The notes under the pieces were generated by a model that was not told the origin of the DNA, did not search any database, and saw only the letters and a list, made by a program, of their open reading frames with translations. Below, one piece after another: positions 7,149-15,759 of a stretch of 64,000 nt of DNA. Source of the stretch: Nonomuraea solani. Lineage in GTDB: Bacteria; Actinomycetota; Actinomycetes; Streptosporangiales; Streptosporangiaceae. Location of the stretch: NCBI RefSeq assembly GCF_900108335.1, contig NZ_FNVT01000035.1, forward strand, positions 24,825-88,824. The letters are read 5' to 3'. A program made the translations under genes and the position numbers. Position 1 is the first letter of the stretch; each line of letters starts with the position of its first letter.

Positions 7149-8573
7149 CTACGCCGGCCGCTCCGCGCGGTCGCCTGACCAGTCGGTGTGGTAGGTGCCC
7201 TCCTTGTCCACCCGCCGGTAGGTGTGCGCGCCGAAGTAATCGCGCAGTCCCTGTACCAGCGCCGCGGGAAGGCGGTCGCGGCGCAGCCCGTCATAGTAGG
7301 CCAGGGCCGAGGAGAAGCCGGGCGTGGGCACGCCGATCTGCACGGCCGTGGTGACCACCCGCCGCCACGACTCCTGCGCGGCGTCCAGCGCGGCCGCGAA
7401 CGTCGGGTCGGCCAGCAGCGTCGGCAGCGCGGAGTTGGCGTCGTAGGCGGTCCTGATCCGGTCGAGGAACTTGGCCCTGATGATGCAGCCGCCCCGCCAG
7501 ATCGTGGCCATCGCGCCGAGCTCCAGGTCCCAGCCGTACTCCTTCGAGGCCGCGGCCATCTGGTCGAAGCCCTGCGCGTACGCGACGATCTTGGAGGCGT
7601 AGAGGGCCTGGCGCACGTCCTCGACCAGCTCGCGGCCGCCCACCCCGGACAGCTTCGGCCCCTGCAGGGACGCGGCCGCCGCGCGCTGCTCCGGATGCCC
7701 GGACAGCGCCCTGGCGAACGTCGCCTCCGCGATGCCCGTCACCGGCACCCCGAGGTCGAGCGCGCTCTGCACCGTCCAGCGGCCGGTGCCCTTCTGCTCG
7801 GCCTGGTCCACCACGACGTCCACGAACGGCTTGCCCGTCTCGGCATCGACCTGGTCGAGCACCTCGGCGGTGATCTCGATCAGGTAGGAGTCCAGCTCAC
7901 CCCGGTTCCACTCCCTGAACACCTCGGCCAGCTCGGCCGGCGTCGCCCCCAGAGCCTGCCGCAGCAGGTCATAGGACTCCGCGATGAGCTGCATGTCGGA
8001 GTATTCGATGCCGTTGTGCACCATCTTCACGAAGTGCCCGGCACCGTCGGGACCCACGTGCACCGCACACGGCACGCCGTCCACCTTGGCCGAAATGTCC
8101 TGCAAGATCGGGCCGAGCGCCTCCCACGACTCCTTCGACCCGCCCGGCATGATGCTGGGCCCGTTGAGCGCGCCCTCCTCGCCGCCCGAGATGCCGGTGC
8201 CGACGAAGTGCAGGCCCCGCTCCCGCAGCGCCGCCTCGCGCCGCCGGGTGTCCTCGAAATGCGCGTTGCCGCCGTCGACGATCATGTCGCCGGGCTCCAT
8301 CAGGTCGGCCAGCGCGTCGATCACCGCGTCGGTGCCCGCGCCCGCCTTCACCATGATGATCGCCCGCCGCGGCCGCTTCAGCGAGGCCACGAATCCGGCC
8401 AGCTCCTCGGACGGCACGAACGTGCCCTCCCCGCCGAACTCCTTGACCAACTGCTGGGTGCGGCTGTGCGAGCGGTTGTGCACCGCCACCGCATAACCGT
8501 TCCTGGCCAGGTTGCGTGCCAGGTTGCGCCCCATGGTCGCGAGGCCGGTGACGCCGATGTCTGCCAAGTCCAT
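7149..8573 (-). CDS. gnd: 6-phosphogluconate dehydrogenase, decarboxylating
   Basis: 474 residues, the normal length of the long homodimeric form. The N-terminal Rossmann domain starts DIGVTGLATMGRNLARNLARNG. The substrate signature VGTGISGGEEGALNGPSIMPGG and the catalytic Lys region HFVKMVHNGIEYSDMQL are present, and the C-terminal helical domain is complete. It oxidises 6-phosphogluconate to ribulose 5-phosphate and CO2 with NADP+ in the oxidative pentose phosphate pathway. ATG 8573 is chosen for the AGGAG five bases upstream; the frame stays open far beyond but without homology. Neither zwf nor the other pathway genes are adjacent. Confidence 0.96.
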   Translation of the reverse strand: MDLADIGVTGLATMGRNLARNLARNGYAVAVHNRSHSRTQQLVKEFGGEGTFVPSEELAGFVASLKRPRRAIIMVKAGAGTDAVIDALADLMEPGDMIVDGGNAHFEDTRRREAALRERGLHFVGTGISGGEEGALNGPSIMPGGSKESWEALGPILQDISAKVDGVPCAVHVGPDGAGHFVKMVHNGIEYSDMQLIAESYDLLRQALGATPAELAEVFREWNRGELDSYLIEITAEVLDQVDAETGKPFVDVVVDQAEQKGTGRWTVQSALDLGVPVTGIAEATFARALSGHPEQRAAAASLQGPKLSGVGGRELVEDVRQALYASKIVAYAQGFDQMAAASKEYGWDLELGAMATIWRGGCIIRAKFLDRIRTAYDANSALPTLLADPTFAAALDAAQESWRRVVTTAVQIGVPTPGFSSALAYYDGLRRDRLPAALVQGLRDYFGAHTYRRVDKEGTYHTDWSGDRAERPA

Positions 8574-8635
8574 CTCAGCTCCTCTGTGGGGGATACGCAT
8601 GATCCAGCTCGGGGGTTCGGAGGGATATTCCCACC

Positions 8636-9328
8636 TCAGTCGCTCAGTCGCACCCCGAGTTCGTCGAGCCGGTCCAGCATGTCGGCCGGATCGGCGTAGA
8701 CCCTGAACGCCCCCGCTCGTTCGAGCTCGTCCCTGCCGTACCCGCCGGACAGCACCCCGATGCCCAGCGAGCCGGCGCGGCGGGCCGCGAGCAGGTCCCA
8801 GACGCTGTCGCCCACCACCATGGCATGCGCCGGGTCCACCCCGGCCAGCGCCGCACCGGCCAGGAACAGGTCGGGGTCCGGCTTGGCGCGCCGCACCAGG
8901 TCGCGGGTCACCATCGGCGTGTCCTCCGGCAGCCCCAGCATGCCCAGCGCGAGCCGGGCCGTACGCGCGTAACCGCTGGTCGCGATGGCCCACGGCACGC
9001 CGCGCGCGCTCAGCTCGGCCAGCAACTCCGCCGCGCCGGGCAACGGCTTGACGGAGTCGACCTGCTGCTCGTACGCCTCCGCGTGGGTCGTCTGCAACTC
9101 CGCGATCTGCTCCCGGCTCAGCTTCAGCCCCGTCTCCCGCAGCAGCGCGCTGACGAACAGTCCGCCGCTCATGCCGATCCTGCGGTGGATCCGCCACACC
9201 GACAGGTCGATGCCCATCCCGGCCAGCGCTTGCCGCCAGGCCACGACGTGCTGGTAGACGCTGTCGATCAGGGTGCCGTCCAGGTCGAACAGAAACGCGG
9301 GAGTCGGAGCCTCCGGGAATTCACGCAT
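8636..9328 (-). CDS. HAD-superfamily hydrolase (phosphatase)
   Basis: 230 residues of a subfamily I HAD phosphatase: motif I FLFDLDGTLIDSV near residue 13, an alpha-helical cap, motif II AIATSGYARTA, and motifs III/IV RAKPDPDLFLAG and VVGDSVWDLLAARRAG. The catalytic Asp pair and the lysine of motif III are all present. Related proteins act on phosphoglycolate, beta-phosphoglucose or other small phosphoesters; the substrate is not evident. It lies 62 bp upstream of gnd on the same strand and could share its transcript. Confidence 0.9.
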   Translation of the reverse strand: MREFPEAPTPAFLFDLDGTLIDSVYQHVVAWRQALAGMGIDLSVWRIHRRIGMSGGLFVSALLRETGLKLSREQIAELQTTHAEAYEQQVDSVKPLPGAAELLAELSARGVPWAIATSGYARTARLALGMLGLPEDTPMVTRDLVRRAKPDPDLFLAGAALAGVDPAHAMVVGDSVWDLLAARRAGSLGIGVLSGGYGRDELERAGAFRVYADPADMLDRLDELGVRLSD

Positions 9329-9342
9329 GCGTCCATGACACC

Positions 9343-9984
9343 ATGGCCGACATGCGGATCATCATCGCGGGTGGCCACGGTCAGATCGGGCTGCGGCTGG
9401 CCGCCCGCCTCACAACGGGCGCGGTCGGGCTGGTGCGCAACCCGGACCACGTCGCCGACGTCGAGGCCACCGGGGCCGAGGCCGTCGTGTGCGACCTGGA
9501 ACGGGCGAGCGTCGAGGACGTCGCGGCGATCCTCGAAGGCGCCGACGCCGTGGTGTTCGCCGCCGGGGCGGGACCCGGCAGCGGCGCGGCCCGCAAGGAC
9601 ACCGTCGACCGAGCCGCGTCCGTGCTGCTCGCCGACGCCGCCGAACGGGCCGGTGTGGGGCGTTTCATCCAGATCTCGTCCATGGGCGCCGGCAAGCCGC
9701 CCGCCGGCGGCGACGAGGTGTGGGCCGCCTACATCAAGGCCAAGACCGAGGCCGAGGAGGACCTGCGGGCCCGCGACCTCGCCTGGACGATCCTGCGGCC
9801 CGGCCGCCTCACCGACGAGCCCGGCACGGGCCTGGTCAGGCTCGCTCCCGAGGTGGAGCGGGGCGCGGTGCCGCGCGACGACGTGGCGGCCGTCGTCATC
9901 GCCCTTTTGGCCGACCCCGGCACCGCCCGCCGGACCCTGGAACTCGTCTCCGGCGACACACCCATCGCGGACCTCACTCCATAG
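9343..9984 (+). CDS. NAD(P)H-binding atypical short-chain dehydrogenase
   Basis: 213 residues. The N-terminal nucleotide-binding loop is RIIIAGGHGQIGLRLAARL, followed by DLERASVEDVAAILEGADAVVFAAGAG, an active-site-like RFIQISSMGAG and the distal YIKAKTEAEEDLR. This is the NmrA-like/atypical SDR arrangement (YhfK and YtfG relatives), used in NAD(P)H-dependent reduction or redox sensing. Start ATG 9343 gives MADMRIII; ATG 9352 is the alternative. The last 11 bases overlap the convergent ptsI gene. Confidence 0.85.
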   Translation: MADMRIIIAGGHGQIGLRLAARLTTGAVGLVRNPDHVADVEATGAEAVVCDLERASVEDVAAILEGADAVVFAAGAGPGSGAARKDTVDRAASVLLADAAERAGVGRFIQISSMGAGKPPAGGDEVWAAYIKAKTEAEEDLRARDLAWTILRPGRLTDEPGTGLVRLAPEVERGAVPRDDVAAVVIALLADPGTARRTLELVSGDTPIADLTP

Positions 9985-11641
9985 CCGCTCGGGCGCGCTC
10001 CTCGCACTCCGCCAGGGTGAGCCCGGCCAGCGCCTCGCGGACGAGCGGCACGCACACCGGGGCCATGGACAGGCTCGTCACGCCCAGCCCTGCCAGCAGG
10101 GGCGCGATCAGCGGGTCGCCGGCCGCCTCGCCGCACACCCCGACCGGTTTGCCCGCCTCACGGCCCGCCGCCGCGCACATCGCGATCAGGTCCAGGAGGG
10201 CGGGCTGGCGGGGGTCGAGGAGGTCGGCCAGGGCGGAGTGCTGGCGGTCGGCGGCGAAGGTGTACTGGGCCAGGTCGTTGGTGCCGATGCTGAGGAAGTC
10301 GACCTCCCGCAGCAGCCGCCCGGCTCGCAGCGCCGCGGCCGGGACCTCCACCATCGCCCCCACCCTGGCGATGCCCGTCGCCCTGGCCCGGCGGGCGAAG
10401 GCGGTGGCCTCCGCGATCGTGGTGACCATGGGCGCCATCACCCACGGGCTGGTGCCGGTCCGGCGGGCCGCCTCGGCGATCGCGTCGAGCTGGGTGTCCA
10501 GCACCTCGGGCAGGAGCCGGTCCACGCGCAGGCCGCGTACGCCCAGCGCCGGGTTGTCCTCGCCGGGCAGCCCCAGGAACGGCAGCGGCTTGTCGGTGCC
10601 GGCGTCGAGCGTGCGCACGATCACGTTCTCCACCTGGCCGAACACTTCCGCGTACGCGCTGACCTGCTCCTCGAACGACGGCGCCTGCGCCCGGCCCAGG
10701 AACAGGAACTCCGTGCGGAACAGGCCCACCCCCTCCGTGCCCTCCGCACCCTCCGTGCCCGGAGCCAGGTCCTTGGCCGAGCCGATGTTGAGCAGCAGCT
10801 TGACCGGATGGCCGTCGGCGGTCCTGCCCGGACCCGCACCGGCCGCCAGCCGGTCTCTGCGCCGCCGGTCGGCCGCGCCCACCTCGGCCGCCTCCGCCTC
10901 GGTGAGGCCGATCGCGAGCTCGCCGGTGCTCCCGTCGACGCCGATCACCGTGCCGTCGGCCAGCTCCAGGACGCCCGCGCAGGCCACCACGGCGGGCAGG
11001 CCCCGGCCGCGGGCCAGGATCGCGGTGTGGCTGGTGGGGCCGCCCCGCTCGGTGACGAGCGCCAGCACGTCGGGGCCCAGGCCGGCGGTGTCGGCGGGGG
11101 AGAGGTCGGCGGCGACCAGCACGTACGGGTGGCCGGGAGACGGCAGGCCCGGCATGGGCAGGCCCAGGGCGAAGGCCAGCGCGCGGTGCTTGAGGTCGTC
11201 GAGGTCGGCGGCCCGTTCGGCGAGGTAGCCGCCGAGCGCGGCCAGGGCCTCGCGGTGCCCGGCGAAGGCGGCGTCGAGGGCGTGGGCGGCGTCGGCGCCC
11301 TCGGCTGCCAGGCGTTCGGCCTCCTCCAGCAGCATGGGGTCGTCGGCCATCATGGCCAGCGCCTCCAAGATCTCGGCGGCCTCGCCCCGCGCGGCGGCGG
11401 CACGCCGGTTGAGGTCGGCGGCGACCGCCTCCAGCGCCTTGGCCGCCGTGGCCGCCTCCGCGCCGGGGTCGGTGACCGGGCGCGGCGCGGGCAGCTCCGG
11501 CGGGCCGGCCATCCGGATCACGGGCCCCGCGGCCCGCCCCTGGCTCACCCCCAATCCGCTGAGCCGCCCGGCGGCCCCCGCCCAGGGGCCGCTGTCAGGC
11601 CGGGAGCCACCGGACGGGGGCGGGGATGCCTTTTCACCCAT
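9974..11641 (-). CDS. ptsI: Phosphoenolpyruvate-protein phosphotransferase (PTS enzyme I)
   Basis: 555 residues. The order is: N-terminal HPr-binding helices, the phosphohistidine domain with GGPTSHTAILARGRGLPAV (His about residue 204), then the PEP-binding TIM barrel (GVGLFRTEFLFL, ALGVRGLRVD, FLSIGTNDLAQYTFAADR, and GVCGEAAGD with the catalytic Cys). EI takes phosphate from PEP and passes it to HPr. It overlaps ptsH by 8 bp and is the last gene of the PTS operon. The first ~25 residues are Pro/Gly-rich and may not be native; a start near GLGVSQGRAAGPV would also fit the family. Confidence 0.95.
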   Translation of the reverse strand: MGEKASPPPSGGSRPDSGPWAGAAGRLSGLGVSQGRAAGPVIRMAGPPELPAPRPVTDPGAEAATAAKALEAVAADLNRRAAAARGEAAEILEALAMMADDPMLLEEAERLAAEGADAAHALDAAFAGHREALAALGGYLAERAADLDDLKHRALAFALGLPMPGLPSPGHPYVLVAADLSPADTAGLGPDVLALVTERGGPTSHTAILARGRGLPAVVACAGVLELADGTVIGVDGSTGELAIGLTEAEAAEVGAADRRRRDRLAAGAGPGRTADGHPVKLLLNIGSAKDLAPGTEGAEGTEGVGLFRTEFLFLGRAQAPSFEEQVSAYAEVFGQVENVIVRTLDAGTDKPLPFLGLPGEDNPALGVRGLRVDRLLPEVLDTQLDAIAEAARRTGTSPWVMAPMVTTIAEATAFARRARATGIARVGAMVEVPAAALRAGRLLREVDFLSIGTNDLAQYTFAADRQHSALADLLDPRQPALLDLIAMCAAAGREAGKPVGVCGEAAGDPLIAPLLAGLGVTSLSMAPVCVPLVREALAGLTLAECEERARAAME

Positions 11642-11915
11642 CGACGACCTCTTCCGCGTCCAGGTCGCGCGCCAGCAGTGCCGCCAGCGTGTCCAGGGCC
11701 TCCTCGGCTCCGGGCCCGTCCGCCTCCAGCGTGACCTCCGTGCCGCGTACCGCCCCCAGGGACAGCACCCCGAGCATGCTCTTGGCCGGCACCGCCTTCT
11801 CGCCGAGCCGGATCGTCACCGGCACCCCCGCCTTCACCGCCGCCTGCACGAACAGCTTGGCGGGGCGGGCGTGCAGGCCGCTGGCCGAGGCCACGGCCAC
11901 CGTTCGCTGGGCCAT
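11634..11915 (-). CDS. ptsH: Phosphocarrier protein HPr
   Basis: 93 residues. His15 lies in SGLHARPA, the EI-dependent phosphorylation site, and Ser46 in AKSMLGVLSL aligns with the regulatory serine of Firmicute HPr. ATG 11915 is preferred over GTG 11918 because AAGGAG sits 6 bases ahead. HPr relays phosphate from EI to EIIA. Overlap with ptsI and close spacing to the dehydrogenase gene (11 bp) place it inside the operon. Confidence 0.95.
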   Translation of the reverse strand: MAQRTVAVASASGLHARPAKLFVQAAVKAGVPVTIRLGEKAVPAKSMLGVLSLGAVRGTEVTLEADGPGAEEALDTLAALLARDLDAEEVVDG

Positions 11916-11926
11916 CACGTTCTCCT

Positions 11927-12931
11927 TCAGGGTTCTATCGTGACCTTAATGGCGGCACCCCGGCTGACCAGGCCGATCCCGTCCAGCACCTGGGGCAGCG
12001 GCAGCCGGTGGGTGATCAGGTCCGACACCACCACGGCCCCTTCCGCCACCAGCCGCAGGGCCTCGGCGTTGTGGGCGGGGCTGGAGCCGTTCGCGCCGAC
12101 GATGGTCAGCTCGCGGTAGTGCACCAGGTTCGCGTCCAGCGCGATGACCGGGTCGTCCTTGGGCAGGCCGCCGAAGAAGCTGATCCGCCCCTGGCGGGCC
12201 GCCATCCGTACGGCCTGCTCCTGGGCCGCGCCCGACGCCGCCGCGGTGATCACCACGTCGGCGCCCCGGCCGCCGGTCAGCTTGAGCACCTGCTCGACCG
12301 GGTCGGCGTCGATGGCGGCGTCGGGGTGGACGAGTTCGGCCGCCATGGCCAGGCGCTGGGCGTTCACGTCCACCAGGAACACCCGGGCGGCGCCGCGCGC
12401 CCGCGCCAGCCGTGCGTGCAGGCAGCCGATCGGGCCCGCGCCCATCACCACCACGTCGTCGCGGGGGCCGACGCGGGCCAGCGACTGGCCGTTCAGCACG
12501 CACGCGAGCGGCTCGGCCACCGACGCCTCCGCGAAGCCGACGCCGTCCGGGATCGCGTTGATGCCGTTGACGGCCAGGACCTTCGCGGGGACGATCATGT
12601 ACTCGGCGAAGCCGCCGTCGTAGTGGTAGCCCATCGACTCCTGGTACGGGCACACGGTCTGGCGGCCGAGCCGGCACTCGGTGCACGTCCCGCACGGGAT
12701 CGCGGCGATGACCTGCACCCGCGCGCCGGTGTCCACGACCTCGCCGGAGATCTCGTGGCCCATCACGCGCGGGGGCACGATGTGGTGGTGACCGAACTTG
12801 TAGATCTTGGCGTCGGTGCCGCAGGTCGAGCAGTTGCGTACGCGGATCTTCAGCTCGCCGGGCCCGGCGACGGGCTCGGGCGCGTCCTCGATCCTGATGT
12901 CGCCCGGCGCGTGGAATCTGGCGACCTTCAT
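11927..12931 (-). CDS. Zinc-dependent medium-chain (polyol-type) dehydrogenase
   Basis: 334 residues of the MDR superfamily. Catalytic-zinc ligands appear in CSTCGTDAKIY and RVMGHEISGEVV, the four structural-zinc cysteines in IPCGTCTECRLGRQTVC, and the NAD-binding loop is VVVMGAGPIGCLHARLARARG. Relatives oxidise sorbitol, threonine or galactitol 1-phosphate. Its start overlaps the EIIA stop by 4 bp, inside an operon otherwise made of PTS genes. It therefore probably oxidises the polyol phosphate delivered by the transporter, in place of the usual MtlD-type enzyme. That assignment is inference; the zinc MDR call is firm. Confidence 0.9.
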   Translation of the reverse strand: MKVARFHAPGDIRIEDAPEPVAGPGELKIRVRNCSTCGTDAKIYKFGHHHIVPPRVMGHEISGEVVDTGARVQVIAAIPCGTCTECRLGRQTVCPYQESMGYHYDGGFAEYMIVPAKVLAVNGINAIPDGVGFAEASVAEPLACVLNGQSLARVGPRDDVVVMGAGPIGCLHARLARARGAARVFLVDVNAQRLAMAAELVHPDAAIDADPVEQVLKLTGGRGADVVITAAASGAAQEQAVRMAARQGRISFFGGLPKDDPVIALDANLVHYRELTIVGANGSSPAHNAEALRLVAEGAVVVSDLITHRLPLPQVLDGIGLVSRGAAIKVTIEP

Positions 12932-13353
12932 GTGAGCTCCTTCATCACCTGCGAGACCTCCGTGGCCTCGCGCAGCGTCCTGGCGCGGTCGGGGTCGAGC
13001 AGGATCTCGGCCAGCGCCGCCAGCAGCGGCACGTGGCCGTCGCCCTTGGCCGCGATGCCGACGCACAGCGTGACCCGCTCGCCGTCCCAGTCGACGCCAT
13101 CGGGGAAGCGGACCACGCAGATCGCGTCCCGCAGCACGGCCTCCTTGGAGGTGTTCGTGCCGTGGGGGATGGCCACGCCCTCGCCGACGTACGTGGAGAT
13201 CGTCCGCTCGCGTTCGAGCATCGCCGTCACGTACGGCTCCGCGACCGCCCCCACCTCGATGAGCGCCCGCCCGCAGCGCCGGATCGCGGCGTCGCGGTCG
13301 GGGGCGCTCTCGTTCAGGAGCACGGCCCGCGGGTCGAGCAGGTCGTCACGCAT
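12928..13353 (-). CDS. mtlF: PTS EIIA component, mannitol/fructose type
   Basis: 141 residues of the mannitol/fructose/Ntr EIIA fold. His64 in GEGVAIPHGTN is the phosphorylation site; downstream GVDWDGERVTLCVGIAAKGDGHVPLLAALAEI matches the family core. It accepts phosphate from HPr and donates it to the EIIB encoded just upstream. It overlaps the EIIB gene by 8 bp and the dehydrogenase gene by 4 bp. EIIA, EIIB and EIIC are separate proteins here, unlike the fused MtlA of enterobacteria. Confidence 0.92.
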   Translation of the reverse strand: MRDDLLDPRAVLLNESAPDRDAAIRRCGRALIEVGAVAEPYVTAMLERERTISTYVGEGVAIPHGTNTSKEAVLRDAICVVRFPDGVDWDGERVTLCVGIAAKGDGHVPLLAALAEILLDPDRARTLREATEVSQVMKELT

Positions 13354-13654
13354 CGACCGTGCCGCCGTTCTTGATCGTGTTGACCAGCCGGGTCACCGCC
13401 GGGTCCCCGAGGAAGATCTGGAACGACACCAGCACCTTCCCGGGAGCGGCCGCCCTGGCCCTGGCGGCCAGGCCCGCGTGGCACACGACCACGTCGGCGT
13501 CGTCGGGGATGGAGTTGACCGGGGTGTGCTCGACGGTCACGCCGGTGTCCTTGAGCTGCTTCCTGAGCGTGGAGGCGAGCATCACGCTGCTGCCCATGCC
13601 CGCGTCGCAGGCCACGATGAGCTTGTGGATGTCCTTGCTGTCGATGCCGGCCAT
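13346..13654 (-). CDS. PTS EIIB component, mannitol type
   Basis: 102 residues. Phosphocysteine Cys16 is in the loop VACDAGMGSSVMLAS, characteristic of mannitol/galactitol-type EIIB P-loops. The rest (ADVVVCHAGLAARARAA, FLGDPAVTRLVNTI) keeps the expected alternating alpha/beta pattern. It transfers phosphate from EIIA to the sugar bound by EIIC. Three bases separate its start from the EIIC stop, so the two are made together. Confidence 0.92.
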   Translation of the reverse strand: MAGIDSKDIHKLIVACDAGMGSSVMLASTLRKQLKDTGVTVEHTPVNSIPDDADVVVCHAGLAARARAAAPGKVLVSFQIFLGDPAVTRLVNTIKNGGTVDA

Positions 13655-13657
13655 GGC

Positions 13658-14764
13658 TCAGCCTTCCTTGGCGGTAGCGGGTTCCTCGGATTCGGAGGAC
13701 TCGGATGGGTCGGCCTTCTCGCCCCTGCCGAAGCCGAGCAGGAGGGCGGCGACCGCGAACGTCACGCCCGTGGCCACCAGGATCCCGAGGCTGGAGGAGA
13801 GCCAGCCGCCCTTCGGGGTGACCGCGAGGTAGGCGAAGATGCTGCCGGGCGACGGCGTGGCGACCAGGCCGGCCCCGGTGATCATGAAGGTGAACACGCC
13901 GGCCGCGCCGCCCGCGATGACGGCAAGGATGAGGCGGGGCTTCATGAGGACGTACGGGAAGTAGATCTCGTGGATGCCGCCGAAGAAGTGGATGATCATC
14001 GCGGCGGGCGTGCTCGGCCGCAGCTCGCGCGGCCCGAACAGCAGATACGCCAGCAGCAGCCCCAGCCCGGGACCCGGGTTCGACTCCAGCATGAACAGGA
14101 TCGACTTGCCCTGCGCCGCGGCCTCGGCGACGCCCAGCGGGCTGAGCACGCCGTGGTTGATGGCGTTGTTCAGGAACAGCACCTTGGCCGGCTCGATCAG
14201 CACGGACGCGATGGGCAGCAGGTTGTTGGTGATCAGCCAGCTCACCGCGTTGCCGGCGCCGGTGGTGATCGTCTGCACGATCGGGCCGATGCCCAGCATG
14301 CCGACCACGGCCATGGCGCCGCCCACGATGCCGGCGGAGAAGTTGTCCACCAGCATCTCGAAGCCGGCCTTGGTCCGCTGCTCCGTGAACTTGTCCACAT
14401 ATTTCAGGATCACGGCGGTGAGCGGGCCGATGATCATGGCGCCGAGGAACATCGGCGCCTCCGTGCCCACCACGACGCCCATCACGGCCACCGCGCCGAC
14501 GACCGCCCCGCGCTGCCCGTGCACCATCCGGCCGCCGGTATAGGCGATGAGGATCGGCAGCAGGGTCGAGATGATCGGATTGACCATCTTCGCCAGCGTC
14601 TCGTTGGGCAGCCAGCCGGTCGGGATGAAGAGGGCGGTGATCAGGCCCCAGGCGATGAACGCGCCGATGTTCGGCATGATCATGCCGGCCAGATAGCCGC
14701 CGATGCGCTGGATGGTGGCCTTGACCCCGGTTCCGACGACCGGGGGAGTGTAGGTGTCGGCCAT
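13658..14764 (-). CDS. mtlA: PTS EIIC membrane component, mannitol family
   Basis: 368 residues, polytopic. The motifs GVLSPLG, GPGLGLLLAYLLFG and FFGGIHEIYFPYVLMKP are hallmarks of mannitol EIIC, the last containing the conserved Glu of the substrate site. EIIC forms the sugar channel in the membrane. The C-terminal 25 residues are a Ser/Glu-rich tail instead of a fused EIIB domain. AAGGAG precedes the ATG. The family call supports mannitol or a close polyol; the real substrate is not proven. Confidence 0.92.
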   Translation of the reverse strand: MADTYTPPVVGTGVKATIQRIGGYLAGMIMPNIGAFIAWGLITALFIPTGWLPNETLAKMVNPIISTLLPILIAYTGGRMVHGQRGAVVGAVAVMGVVVGTEAPMFLGAMIIGPLTAVILKYVDKFTEQRTKAGFEMLVDNFSAGIVGGAMAVVGMLGIGPIVQTITTGAGNAVSWLITNNLLPIASVLIEPAKVLFLNNAINHGVLSPLGVAEAAAQGKSILFMLESNPGPGLGLLLAYLLFGPRELRPSTPAAMIIHFFGGIHEIYFPYVLMKPRLILAVIAGGAAGVFTFMITGAGLVATPSPGSIFAYLAVTPKGGWLSSSLGILVATGVTFAVAALLLGFGRGEKADPSESSESEEPATAKEG

Positions 14765-14796
14765 GGACTTGCTCCTTCGGGGGGATGAGCAGTTGA

Positions 14797-15759
14797 TCAG
14801 CCGGGCGGTAGGGGAGCGGTGAGGGGGCGTGCGGGGTCGGGCGGGTGGACGGTGACGGCCCGCGGGTCGATGTCGGCGGGGCCGGGCATGCGACTACCGG
14901 GCAGGCGTACTGCGGCGGCGCCCCAGGTCAGTGCCCGGGCGAGGGCGTCAGGGCCGTGCCCGCCGGCGGCCAGGAAGCCCGCCAGCATGGCGTCGCCGGC
15001 GCCCACGGAGCTGCGCGGCTCGGTCACGGCGGCCTCGCCGTACCAGATGCCGCCCTCTTCGACGAGGACGGCGCCGTCGGCGCCCAGGCTGGCCAGCACC
15101 GCGCGGGCGCCCGCGGCCCGCAGCTTGCCGGCCGCCTCCACCACGTCGCCCAGCCGGCGGATCGGCATGCCGGTGGCCGCGGACAGCTCCTCCAGGTTCG
15201 GCTTGACCAGGGCGGGCGCGGCGCCGAGCGCGCAGGCGAGCGCGGGGCCGCTGGTGTCGACCGCCACGTGGATGCCCGCCCCGGCGAACCTGCGGCACAG
15301 CCGGGCGTAGACGTCGGCGGGCACCTCGGGCGGCAGGCTGCCCGAGGCGACCACCCAGTCGGCCCCCTGGCCGCCGGAGTGCGCGGCGGCCAGCACGGCT
15401 TCGGCGATCTCGTCGAGCTCGTCCGCCGACAGGGCGGTGCCGGGCTCGTTGATCTTGGTGATGGTGCCGTCGGGCTCGGCGAGCGTGACGTTCGACCGCG
15501 TCGGGCCCGCCACGGGCACGGTCACCATGTCGAGGCCCTCGGCGGCGAGCAGCCGGACGAGCTGCCTGCCCTCGTCGCCGCCGTACGGCACCACCGCCCG
15601 GCTCGCCACCTCGTTGGCCAGCAGCGCGCGCGAGACGTTCACCCCCTTGCCCCCGGGGTCGAGGTGCGCGGCGGCGGCGCGGATGACCGCGCCCCGGTCG
15701 AGGGCGGCGATCTCGATGGTGCGGTCGAGGCTGGGGTTGAGCGTCAGGGTGAGGATCAC
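14797..15759 (-). CDS. fruK: PfkB-family hexose-phosphate kinase (1-phosphofructokinase-like)
   Basis: 320 residues. The start ILTLTLNPSLDRTIEI is typical of the FruK/LacC branch. The PfkB motif 1 region is HLDPGGKGVNVSRAL, the substrate region SGSLPPEVPADVYARL, and the ATP/catalytic motif SSVGAGDAMLAGFLA carries the base Asp. Members phosphorylate fructose 1-phosphate, tagatose 6-phosphate or related esters. Its start overlaps the deoR stop in a GTGA, and 32 bases separate it from EIIC. With a polyol dehydrogenase in the same operon, it could trap the keto-sugar phosphate as a bisphosphate (inference). Confidence 0.9.
   Translation of the reverse strand: MILTLTLNPSLDRTIEIAALDRGAVIRAAAAHLDPGGKGVNVSRALLANEVASRAVVPYGGDEGRQLVRLLAAEGLDMVTVPVAGPTRSNVTLAEPDGTITKINEPGTALSADELDEIAEAVLAAAHSGGQGADWVVASGSLPPEVPADVYARLCRRFAGAGIHVAVDTSGPALACALGAAPALVKPNLEELSAATGMPIRRLGDVVEAAGKLRAAGARAVLASLGADGAVLVEEGGIWYGEAAVTEPRSSVGAGDAMLAGFLAAGGHGPDALARALTWGAAAVRLPGSRMPGPADIDPRAVTVHPPDPARPLTAPLPPG

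Noticed and set aside
7149..9197. A longer 682-residue form of 6-phosphogluconate dehydrogenase
   Set aside because: The extra N-terminus is antisense to nothing conserved and reads through the HAD gene region; AGGAG and homology fix the start at 8573.
8825..11734. A 969-codon + strand ORF over HAD and ptsI
   Set aside because: Arg/Gly/Pro-rich shadow of high-GC genes on the opposite strand.
12008..14788. A 926-codon + strand ORF over the PTS genes
   Set aside because: Antisense to five genes with clear active-site motifs; composition-driven.
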